Both the position numbers and the translations under genes were made by a program. The notes under the pieces were generated by a model that saw only the letters and a list, made by a program, of their open reading frames with translations, made no database searches and was not told where the DNA came from. From Oscillibacter sp. (lineage in GTDB: Bacteria > Bacillota > Clostridia > Oscillospirales > Oscillospiraceae): DNA of 18,968 nt. How positions within the stretch are numbered: position 1 is the first letter of the stretch; each line of letters opens with the position of its first letter. The DNA is taken from positions 1-18,968 of the forward strand of contig VSMY01000048.1 in assembly GCA_009773995.1 (NCBI GenBank), written 5' to 3'. Below are positions 1 to 6,020 of this stretch, in pieces.

Positions 1-118
1 GGGCGTCGCTGCGACTGGGGGGGGCCGCCGGGGCCTGATTGCCGCCGCCGCAGCCCGTCAGGGTCAGCACCATCACTAGGGTGAGCAGGGTCGCGCAGAG
101 TCGAATCTTTCCTTTCAT
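1..118 (-). CDS. Lipoprotein, N-terminal part only (runs off the window)
   Basis: The gene reads leftward from an ATG at 116-118 and is cut by the window edge after about 39 codons. The visible part is a lipoprotein signal peptide: basic start MKGKIR, a hydrophobic core, then a lipobox LTGC followed by glycines and a Pro/Ala-rich linker. The cysteine would be lipidated and the protein held on the outer face of the membrane. A textbook AGGAGGT ribosome site lies just upstream of the ATG. The function cannot be read from this fragment. It is divergent from a DeoR-family sugar regulator, so a solute-binding lipoprotein of a sugar transporter is a reasonable guess, but only from context. Confidence 0.85.
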   Translation of the reverse strand, partial: MKGKIRLCATLLTLVMVLTLTGCGGGNQAPAAPPSRSDA

Positions 119-206
119 GTTGAACCTCCTGTAAATTTTGGTTGAAAAGTTGTCTTGCGCATTTATCACGCTCCCTTGTGCTTGCAAATCATGTTTTCTG
201 CGAGCG

Positions 207-237
207 GATAATCAAAAAAAATCAAATATTGATTATC
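207..237. promoter_or_regulatory. 9-bp inverted repeat, candidate operator
   Basis: GATAATCAA (207-215) and TTGATTATC (229-237) are perfect inverted copies separated by 13 bp of A/T-rich sequence. The repeat lies immediately downstream of the minus-strand promoter start, where a repressor would block transcription. The adjacent DeoR-family protein is the obvious candidate ligand. That is inference; no DeoR consensus was matched. Confidence 0.45.
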
Positions 238-248
238 TCTTGCGATTT

Positions 249-277
249 ATTCTAATATAGCATCGCGGAATTGTCAA
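249..277 (-). promoter_or_regulatory. Sigma-A type promoter for the lipoprotein gene
   Basis: On the minus strand, a perfect -35 box TTGACA (272-277) is followed after exactly 17 bp by a -10 box TAGAAT (249-254), which matches consensus at 5 of 6 positions. The predicted start lies near 240, leaving a leader of about 120 nt before the lipoprotein ATG. The inverted repeat at 207-237 falls just downstream of the start point. Confidence 0.75.
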
Positions 278-371
278 TATAAATCTATTATTGTGATTTA
301 TTTTGTATGGTTTGTGAAAATCGGGGATTGTTTTTGAGCAACTTGGCAAAAACTTTCTTTTTGATAAACTC

Positions 372-399
372 TTGATTTTTTTTGGATTCTTCCTATAAT
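372..399 (+). promoter_or_regulatory. Promoter for the DeoR-family regulator
   Basis: A TTGATT -35 box (372-377) and a consensus TATAAT -10 box (394-399) are separated by 16 bp. The start point would be near 406, about 38 nt ahead of the ATG at 444, with an AAGGAGG ribosome site in between. Confidence 0.7.
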
Positions 400-443
400 A
401 AAATCATGGAAGATATGGTATCACTCACAAGGAGGATTGGAAA

Positions 444-1202
444 ATGCTGCCATATGAAAGACAGGCGCTCCTACTGGAACGGTTCCAGTCTGGCCACGTC
501 ATGTCCGCCGAGGATATCATGAATCACTTCGGCGTGTCCATTGCCACCGCCCGGCGGGATTTGAAGCGGCTGGAGGACCAACACCACGTTAAAAAAGTCT
601 ATGGTGGCGCGGTGTTGATCGATCAGAACGAGGACGCCCCGCTGAGGGACCGCATGATCCTGCACTCCGAGCAGAAGGCGGCCATCGGCCGGGCGGCGGC
701 GGACCTGGTGAACGACGGGGACTTCATCCTTCTGGACAGCGGCACCACCAACCGCCAGGTGGCCATTGCCCTGAAAAAAAAGCGGGGACTCACCGTGGTA
801 ACCAACTCCCTCCTGGCGGCGGACGAGCTGATCAACTCCGACGTCTCCCTGATCGTCCTGGGCGGGCAGTTGCGGAAGGAGGAGCTCTCCCTGGTGGGGC
901 CCAGCGTGGTGGATATGCTGGACAATTACCAGGCGTCAAAATGCTTCATCTCCGTCAGCGGGCTCAGCCTATCCTATGGAATGTCGGACTTTTTGGCGGA
1001 CGAGGTGGCGGTCAAGAAGAAATTCCTCCAGCGGTCCTGTCAGATTTACCTCACGGCGGACAGCTCGAAATTTGACTATGTGGCCCCCCGCCATGTGTGC
1101 GGACTGACTGACGCAGATGCCATCATCACCGACGGGGACCTGCCCCAGGAGACGGCGGATAAATACCGGGCCGCCGGCTGCCGCCTGATTCTGGCGGAGT
1201 AG
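444..1202 (+). CDS. DeoR/GlpR-family transcriptional regulator
   Basis: At 252 residues this has the usual length and layout of DeoR-family regulators of sugar metabolism. Residues about 1-57 form the winged helix-turn-helix, with the family pattern VSIATARRDLKRLE and the wing ending in YGGA. The rest is the phosphosugar-sensing DeoRC domain, with the ligand-loop motif DSGTT at about 98-102. Such proteins usually repress sugar uptake or catabolic operons and release DNA on binding a phosphorylated sugar. The start is fixed by an AAGGAGG site about 8 nt upstream and the promoter at 372-399. The divergent lipoprotein gene is its likely target. The true ligand cannot be read from sequence. Confidence 0.93.
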   Translation: MLPYERQALLLERFQSGHVMSAEDIMNHFGVSIATARRDLKRLEDQHHVKKVYGGAVLIDQNEDAPLRDRMILHSEQKAAIGRAAADLVNDGDFILLDSGTTNRQVAIALKKKRGLTVVTNSLLAADELINSDVSLIVLGGQLRKEELSLVGPSVVDMLDNYQASKCFISVSGLSLSYGMSDFLADEVAVKKKFLQRSCQIYLTADSSKFDYVAPRHVCGLTDADAIITDGDLPQETADKYRAAGCRLILAE

Positions 1203-1210
1203 GACCCTCT

Positions 1211-1453
1211 AATGGTGAGGGGCTGACCAGTAGGAAATTTAAGGGAACAATCCGCACTTTGGGGAGTGTAGACGAAACCATCGACATTTATACAGTCCGC
1301 GACTTTTCCCGCCCCGACACCTTAGGGAATGGAACTTTGACCGGCATTAAGAAATTCAGCCAAGCGGAGTTTGACGAACACACACAGTCAAGCAAAGAGG
1401 TACAGACCAGTTTCAGCGAGTGTGTTGTAATGCAAGGGTGTAAGGTTTGGTAG
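1211..1453 (+). pseudogene. Unidentified reading-frame remnant
   Basis: A plus-strand frame is open from just after the DeoR stop to a TAG at 1451-1453. Its peptide contains TIRTLGSVDETIDIYTVRDF and KKFSQAEFDEHTQ, which looks like real protein rather than noise. There is no ATG and no ribosome site, only a TTG at 1259. I do not recognise the family. The most likely reading is a 3' scrap of a lost gene at the edge of the mobile-element debris. Its end overlaps a minus-strand small ORF (1413-1577), so at most one of the two is expressed as protein. Confidence 0.3.
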
Positions 1454-1577
1454 CTCCTGAGACGGAAGCATTGATTATGATACCTCCAATTAAAAATAGT
1501 GAGGTGAGAATCAAAACAGGTGCGGAAATCTTAATGATCTCCACGCCCATAAAGGCTACGTTATGCTGTTTTCTCAT
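1413..1577 (-). CDS. Small hypothetical membrane peptide (54 aa)
   Basis: The ATG at 1575-1577 overlaps the last codons of the recombinase fragment upstream in a different frame, an arrangement typical of translational coupling. The peptide has a basic N-terminus (MRKQH) and one strongly hydrophobic stretch (VLILTSLFLIGGIII), enough for a single membrane span, then a polar tail. I do not recognise the family. It could be a coupled small membrane protein of the former mobile element, or the 5' stub of a truncated membrane protein. Confidence 0.35.
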   Translation of the reverse strand: MRKQHNVAFMGVEIIKISAPVLILTSLFLIGGIIINASVSGATKPYTLALQHTR

Positions 1578-2181
1578 TTGACATATCGCGCTTCTTTGCG
1601 TTCCGCTGTTTTTGCATGATGCGATTGGCTTCCAACCTGCAATCGTCAGAGCAGTATTTGATATCCATTCTCGTGGTCGAGAATACCTTCCCACAATTCG
1701 CACAGGTGCAATCACACCGCCTGCCTTCCTCTGCTTGGCGACAGTAAAATTTTGCCCGACAGTTAGAATGACAGAATTTGGCGTTTGGAATGCCCGCCAT
1801 GAAGGTTTTCCCACACTGTTCACAGATTCTCTTAAACGGTGGACTCATGTTTTCTCCCGCCTTTAACCGTCGATACCGCTCCCGGCTGCGGATACGCCCC
1901 TTCTGCAATCGCTCCTGCTCCGCGATCTCCTCCGGGGTAGGTTCCGGCATAGGGACATCAAACTTGCCGATGAACTTCAGATAAATGTCCACCTCCTGCA
2001 CCCGGTTGCCCGTGGATTTGTCCGGGGCGTGGACAACGATCTTCTCAACGAACTCGTTGATCATCGGCGTAGCCAGCTCTGAAAAATTGGTATACTTCCT
2101 CGCAAGGTCAAGAAAATGTTCTACATTGGCGGTGTCCTGCTCAAAGCTTTGTAAGTCTTTGATTTCGTTTCTGATATTCAT
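1561..2181 (-). pseudogene. C-terminal fragment of a large serine recombinase with two zinc-cluster motifs
   Basis: The product matches only the C-terminal part of transposon-type large serine recombinases (TnpX/Tn4451-like, DUF4368 region). The key strings are LDLARKYTNFSELATPMI, EKIVVHAPDKSTGNR and VDIYLKFIGKFDVP. The catalytic serine domain and most of the DNA-binding part are absent. After a charged linker come two cysteine clusters, CEQCGK...FCHSNC and CANCGK...YCSDDC, likely zinc-binding. The ATG at 2179-2181 has an AAGGAG site about 9 nt upstream, so a 206-residue protein could still be made. A longer frame starting at 2202 would place its first codons over that ribosome site. It cannot recombine DNA alone; a DNA-binding or regulatory relic is possible. 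Confidence 0.7.
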
Positions 2182-2238
2182 AAAAATCGTACTCCTTTTC
2201 ATAATTTTGTTCGCTATTCGGCGTAGAAATAGAAAATG

Positions 2239-2284
2239 CTCCTATGGTCTGGACAAGTTGTTCACAATGCCCAGGCCATAGGAG
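2239..2284. repeat. 14-bp inverted repeat, one mismatch
   Basis: CTCCTATGGTCTGG (2239-2252) is mirrored by CCAGGCCATAGGAG (2271-2284), with one T/C mismatch that becomes a G-U pair in one strand's RNA. The loop is 18 nt. There is no T-tract on either side, so it is not an ordinary terminator. It may be a regulatory RNA hairpin or a protein-binding site of the former element. Confidence 0.55.
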
Positions 2285-2449
2285 CGCACATTGGATTTTA
2301 GCGTTCAGCGTGAAGTCATGCGAAACGGTGAAATACCAGCAGAAGACCGCGTACTATATTCGCTGTCCAGCGTTGCGTGTTTTCACGATAAATTGTTACG
2401 TTGGTGCTGTTTTGTTCGCTGATTTCACATGGATTGAAATTCACAGAGC

Positions 2450-2480
2450 AAAAAGGGGGCCTGCCATATGGCAAGCCCCC
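2450..2480 (-). terminator. Rho-independent terminator of recombinase fragment 2
   Basis: The hairpin has GGGGGC and GCCCCC arms around the palindrome TGCCATATGGCA, with one C/A mismatch on each side of it. On the minus strand it is followed by TTTTT. It begins about 10 nt after the original TAA (2489-2491) of the recombinase fragment, which confirms where that gene once ended. Confidence 0.85.
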
Positions 2481-2488
2481 GTAGTGTT

Positions 2489-2795
2489 TTATGCAGTTTT
2501 TTCCTGCTCAGACAGCTTCTTCTGCTTCTCCCGCTATCGCTTACTGCGCTCATGGTAATAAGCCCGCTGTTTCCTCTGCTTTTCCATCTCGGCCAATTCC
2601 TCCGCTGTCGGCTCCGGTAGGGGGACATCGAACTTCCCAATAAATTTCAGATAGATGTCAACCTCCTGGGTTCGGTCCCCAGTGGAGCGGTCTAGCGCGT
2701 GGACGAGAATCTTGTCCACAAACTCGTAGATCATCGGCGTGGTCAGCACGGAGAAGTTGGTGTACTTTTTTGCCAGCGCCAGAAACTGGTCTAAC
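2489..2795 (-). pseudogene. Second serine-recombinase C-terminal fragment, with an internal amber codon
   Basis: This carries the same DUF4368-type region as the fragment at 1561-2181: FLALAKKYTNFSVLTTPMI, DKILVHALDRSTGDRTQEV, YLKFIGKFDVPLPEP. It lacks the zinc clusters. An in-frame TAG at 2534-2536 follows HERSKR. The same frame then continues with REKQKKLSEQEKTA to a TAA at 2489-2491, ending in EKTA exactly as the other copy does. The TAG is therefore a nonsense mutation inside the original gene. At the 5' side the recombinase frame is joined at about 2795 to an unrelated SpaA-like sequence. No catalytic domain remains. Confidence 0.75.
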
Positions 2796-3169
2796 GGTAT
2801 TGCTGCCATTGCTGGGCAGAACGACATACTGCGGGCCGGGATTGTCGATCTGGTATCCACCCGGAGGGGGGCGGTTTCTGTTACAGCGTAGGTGTTCGCC
2901 TCCAGACCGGACAGGGTGTACGTTCCATCCTGCCCGGTCACAATCTCCTTTTCGTAAGAGCCGTTTTCGGACGCTACTTTGAAGCGCGCCCCGGCAAGGC
3001 CCTTGCTGGGATTGGTGGAGTCCACCTTCTTGACGGTGAGATCGTATTTCTCACGCAGGTGTAAGAAGGTAGTGCATTTGCACCCAGCATATCTGCTGGG
3101 CTGTGTAAAAACTTTATATTTTTTCTCTGTCCTCTTGACGGGGTGCGGTTCAAACCGGTCCCAGTTTTT
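2789..3169 (-). pseudogene. Fragment of a SpaA/Cna-B-type surface protein, frameshifted
   Basis: The minus-strand frame reads KYDLTVKKVD, NPSKGLAGARFKV, VTGQDGTYTLSGLEANTYAV and TET. This is the start of a SpaA/Cna-B (prealbumin-like) repeat of Gram-positive pilins and adhesins. At a run of six G (2866-2871) the frame breaks. Reading on in the next frame restores the expected continuation GGYQIDNPGPQYVVLP and SNGSNTV, up to a junction with recombinase sequence near 2790-2800. A 1-nt indel in a homopolymer therefore killed the domain. Upstream the frame stays open to a TAA at 3170-3172, through an unrecognised stretch (NWDRFEPHPVKRTEKKY) that may come from another gene. There is no signal peptide or sorting signal. 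Confidence 0.65.
3083..3100. repeat. 7-bp stem hairpin CCCAGCA / TGCTGGG
   Basis: CCCAGCA (3083-3089) and TGCTGGG (3094-3100) are perfect inverted copies with a 4-nt loop. Neither side has a clean T-tract, so its role is unknown. It lies inside the open stretch upstream of the SpaA fragment. Confidence 0.4.
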
Positions 3170-3173
3170 TTAT

Positions 3174-3365
3174 TCATAGCCGGTTTAGTTTTTCCTTCAA
3201 CCGTTGGATGATCGACGCGTTCAGTTTGGCACCCGCCGTTGCCCGCAGTTGTACGATATCGGCTCTCGCTCCGCTGCGGCTTGCTCTCCCCAAGTCTTGA
3301 ACTCGGCCTCACTCATATTTGCCTTTCACGCATTGAGCGTAATACTTTTTATACGCCCGCTTCAT
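3174..3365 (-). pseudogene. Small unidentified gene broken by two frameshifts
   Basis: An ATG at 3363-3365 overlaps the TGA of the CMD gene (ATGA). The peptide MKRAYKKYYAQCVKGK then breaks. One nucleotide later the next frame continues with MSEAEFKTWGEQAAAERE, and after a second slip around 3265-3280 a third frame gives ADIVQLRATAGAKLNASIIQ and RLKEKLNRL, ending at TGA 3174-3176. Joined together this is one coherent, highly charged helical protein of about 63 residues, so two 1-nt indels are more likely than three tiny genes. I do not recognise the family. The small basic helical character would suit a DNA-binding accessory protein of a mobile element. Confidence 0.5.
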
Positions 3366-4102
3366 TCCAAACAAGCCAGGGCATTCAGCGTCCGAGGGAA
3401 CCCGATAAAGGGCAGGCATTGGGTCAGGGCGTCAATCAAGGTCTCCCGAGTATTCCCCACGCTCAGATTCGCTCCCGCATGGGCTTTCGCCTGCGGCTCG
3501 CAGCCGCCGAGACAGCAAATTGCGCAGAAGGTAATCAGCTCCCTCATTTTCAAATCCAGCGTGCCTCTGGTATAGAAATCGCCGAAGCAGTAGGCGGAGA
3601 GATAATCCTGGATATGTTTTCGCTCTGCCGGGGCCGCGGCCCGCATGGCGTTGATGGTGTCCGTTCCAAAAATCTTCTGCTGAACGGCGAGGCCCTTTTC
3701 AAACCGGGTTTCCTCGGAGACTGTGGACTGCTTCGCCAGGGGACAGGGAATGCCGGCAGACTGAAATGCCTGATTGACCTCATCCAGCGCACACTGAACC
3801 TTTTCAAGGCCGATATAGGGGGCGCATTGATAAAGCGTTTCCTTGATCTGCTCCGGGGTGGCGCCTACATCCAGGGCGGACAGCGTATACCGGGCCAGGG
3901 GCTTCCAGGTCTGGGTTGCGGTCAAAGCCGTCAGCCGGATCAGGGCCTTTTGCAAGTCGGACAGGGCGCCGTGTTCGGTTACGTCGCCGCACAAAAAGCC
4001 TTGGGCGATTTCCTGAAATTCCGGGTCGCAGCCATGATCGGAAAAAGCCTGTCCCCGATACCAATTCTGATTGTTCGTTTCCGTCCGTTCCGTTCGTTTC
4101 AT
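3362..4102 (-). CDS. Carboxymuconolactone decarboxylase (CMD/AhpD-fold) protein, two domains
   Basis: The 246-residue protein contains two tandem CMD-type helical units. The first is around ALSDLQKALIRLTALTATQT to GATPEQIKETLYQCAPYIGL, the second around DLKMRELITFCAICCLGGCE to TRETLIDALTQCLPFIGFPR. The repeat of (Q)CxPxIGxxx in both halves is characteristic. Family members are gamma-carboxymuconolactone decarboxylases or AhpD-like redox proteins. Here CAICCLGGC gives a cluster of cysteines but not a clean AhpD CxxC-in-helix signature, so the reaction is unassigned. There is no signal peptide, so it should be cytoplasmic. Its ATG overlaps the TGA of the DUF362 lipoprotein gene (ATGA), with a GGAGG site inside that gene, so the two are translationally coupled. 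Confidence 0.88.
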   Translation of the reverse strand: MKRTERTETNNQNWYRGQAFSDHGCDPEFQEIAQGFLCGDVTEHGALSDLQKALIRLTALTATQTWKPLARYTLSALDVGATPEQIKETLYQCAPYIGLEKVQCALDEVNQAFQSAGIPCPLAKQSTVSEETRFEKGLAVQQKIFGTDTINAMRAAAPAERKHIQDYLSAYCFGDFYTRGTLDLKMRELITFCAICCLGGCEPQAKAHAGANLSVGNTRETLIDALTQCLPFIGFPRTLNALACLE

Positions 4103-6006
4103 TTGATTGCCTCCATTGTCACAGTAAAGTTTTCAGTCATGCTCCCAATCACGTCCATCCCGCTGTCAACGTGGCCTAAGGGAATCAGGGACGTGGATTC
4201 GCGGAAATCCCGATAGAATATGCAGAGGTTGCCCCAAGGGGCATACAGGCACAAATCCCCCACATCAGGGTCAAAGGTATCCGGTATCTCCTCTGTCGTC
4301 AGCGTCTTGGGCGGATAGCTGATTTTCTCTGTTTGATTGTAGTCCTCAAAGGTCAGCTCCAGCGGCAGGGAGTCGTACAAGTCATTGGCGGAAGGGTTAT
4401 CATACAGGGTAATGGCGTATTCCCGGCCCGCCACCGTCATCTTCATTTGATGGTCCGCTGCCGGTTTTTTATCTCCGTCTATGCGGACAAGCCGATACTC
4501 CCGGCTTCCCAGTCCGATTTTCTCCGCGTGTTCCAGGGTATGAAGGCCGTTCCGGGATTCCATGCGGCTGATGAGGGAATGCCCGTCCTTCGCCGCGTAG
4601 ACCAGGTCCACGCAGGCCTGATCCAGCGCCACCGGGTCATAAGAGGCCAGGATGCCGACGTCGTGCATATCCGGCTCGGCGGGGCTTCCGTCGCAGTCGC
4701 AGTCTACGCTCAGCCGGTTCATCACATTGATATAGACGATTTTTCCATCCAGAGATTCTGCTACCGACTTTCCGGCCTCGGCCATGGACTCCAGGAAAGC
4801 GTCCTGGTCACCGCTCCACATATTGCCGCCGGAGCCACCGCTGTGGATATGGCTTTTCCCCTCGGAAGAGGCGATGCCGATGGAGATGTTTTTGATGGCC
4901 CCGCCGAAGCCCGCCATGGTATGGCCTTTGAAATGGGAGAGAATCAGGAAGGAATCGTAGTTGGCAAAATTCGCGCCCACATAATTTTCCGTCAGGTTTT
5001 TTCCGCCCGTCACCGGCAGGGTCATGGAGCCCTTTTCGTCCATGATGTCCACTTTGGCAATTGCGGTGTATCCATGGTCCTCCGCCACCTGATAGTGCAG
5101 GGCGGTGCTGGCGCGGGAGCCGCCGTAGGCTGTGTTGCACTCCACGATGGTGGGATCGTCCAGGGACTTCACCAAATCTCCAATCAGGTCCGTGCGAAGG
5201 TAGTTGCTGCCCGGTTCTCCGGTGGAGAGTTTGACCGCGACGTGATCGCCGGGCGTCCAATTCAGCGCCTTATAAACTGCCGTTAAACCGTCAGGGGAGA
5301 TATCCGCAGTCATGTAGACCACCGGACTGTCTCCCGCCGGTCCCAGAGAAGGAGCGCCGCTGTCCCCGGTCAGATAACGATAGAGAATCGCGGCCGTGTG
5401 AGCGCGGGTCAGTGGGTCCTTGGGGGCGAAGCGGTTGCCCTCCCTGCCGCCGATGACGCCCCGCTCCCTGGCCCAATCCACGGCAGTCTTGGCAAATTCG
5501 GAGATGGACGCCTCATCCGCGAAGTCCTCTCCCGTTCCGGTCGCGGGCTTTCCGGCATAGCGCCAGAGGATGGCCGCCATCTGCTCCCGCGTCACCGGGT
5601 TTTCCGGCCCGAAGGTCCCGTCCGCATAGCCTAAGATCAGTCCCTGCTCCGCCGCCCAGGCCGCCGGAGCATCATAGCGGCTTCCGGCGGAAATATCCGG
5701 GAACCCCGAGGAACCGGACGCCGCCGGATTTCCCGCCGCCCGGTACAGAGCGTCCGCTACCATGGCGCGGCCCATGGCAAGGTCCGGCTGAAAGAGTCCC
5801 GGATCAAAGATGCCCTTCCTTAGGCCCCAGTTGGCGGCTTCGGCGTAATACGCGCCGGCGGGTACGTCTGAGAAATTGCCCACCGCTTCCTCCCACGGAA
5901 TCGCCAGGCCCATTCCGGCCTCCGGCTCCGAGACGGCAGAGGCGGAACAGGCGCTGAGGAGCAGAGAAAGCGCCAGCAGTACCGACAGAATTTTTGTCTG
6001 CTTCAT
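4099..6006 (-). CDS. SLH-DUF362-cyclophilin-like lipoprotein
   Basis: The 635-residue protein has four parts. Residues 1-20 are a lipoprotein signal with lipobox LLSAC. About 44-215 hold three S-layer homology (SLH) repeats, with NFSDVPAGAYYAEAANW, VTREQMAAILWRYAG and LTRAHTAAILYRYL. About 228-505 are a DUF362 domain (VVYMTADIS, ILSHFKGHTMAGFGGAIKN, HDVGILASYDPVALDQACV). About 518-630 are a cyclophilin-like domain (LYDNPSANDLYDSLPLELTF, DVGDLCLYAPWGNLCIFYRD, LIPLGHVDSGMDVI). It would be tethered to the membrane by lipid and to the wall by SLH. No ferredoxin CxxCxxC cluster is present. The start uses AAGGAG 10 nt upstream; the permease stop lies 14 nt before it. The function of this domain combination is unknown to me; a redox or metal-handling role is inference. 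Confidence 0.88.
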   Translation of the reverse strand: MKQTKILSVLLALSLLLSACSASAVSEPEAGMGLAIPWEEAVGNFSDVPAGAYYAEAANWGLRKGIFDPGLFQPDLAMGRAMVADALYRAAGNPAASGSSGFPDISAGSRYDAPAAWAAEQGLILGYADGTFGPENPVTREQMAAILWRYAGKPATGTGEDFADEASISEFAKTAVDWARERGVIGGREGNRFAPKDPLTRAHTAAILYRYLTGDSGAPSLGPAGDSPVVYMTADISPDGLTAVYKALNWTPGDHVAVKLSTGEPGSNYLRTDLIGDLVKSLDDPTIVECNTAYGGSRASTALHYQVAEDHGYTAIAKVDIMDEKGSMTLPVTGGKNLTENYVGANFANYDSFLILSHFKGHTMAGFGGAIKNISIGIASSEGKSHIHSGGSGGNMWSGDQDAFLESMAEAGKSVAESLDGKIVYINVMNRLSVDCDCDGSPAEPDMHDVGILASYDPVALDQACVDLVYAAKDGHSLISRMESRNGLHTLEHAEKIGLGSREYRLVRIDGDKKPAADHQMKMTVAGREYAITLYDNPSANDLYDSLPLELTFEDYNQTEKISYPPKTLTTEEIPDTFDPDVGDLCLYAPWGNLCIFYRDFRESTSLIPLGHVDSGMDVIGSMTENFTVTMEAIK

Positions 6007-6020
6007 CGTAGTTCATCTCC

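Larger units (their letters stand above)
119..443. other. AT-rich divergent intergenic control region
   Basis: This 325-bp non-coding stretch is far richer in A and T than its surroundings. It separates the leftward lipoprotein gene from the rightward DeoR gene. It holds a promoter for each direction and a 9-bp inverted repeat (listed separately). No reading frame with a ribosome site was seen in it. Confidence 0.8.
2182..2488. other. Non-coding spacer between the two recombinase fragments
   Basis: I see no convincing gene here. The stretch contains a long imperfect hairpin (2239-2284), the terminator of the second recombinase fragment (2450-2480), and an 11-bp direct repeat TTTTGTTCGCT at 2205-2215 and 2410-2420. 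Confidence 0.55.

Noticed and set aside
1203..1225. Possible terminator after the DeoR gene (CCCTC/GAGGG)
   Set aside because: The stem is only 5 bp and no T-tract follows.
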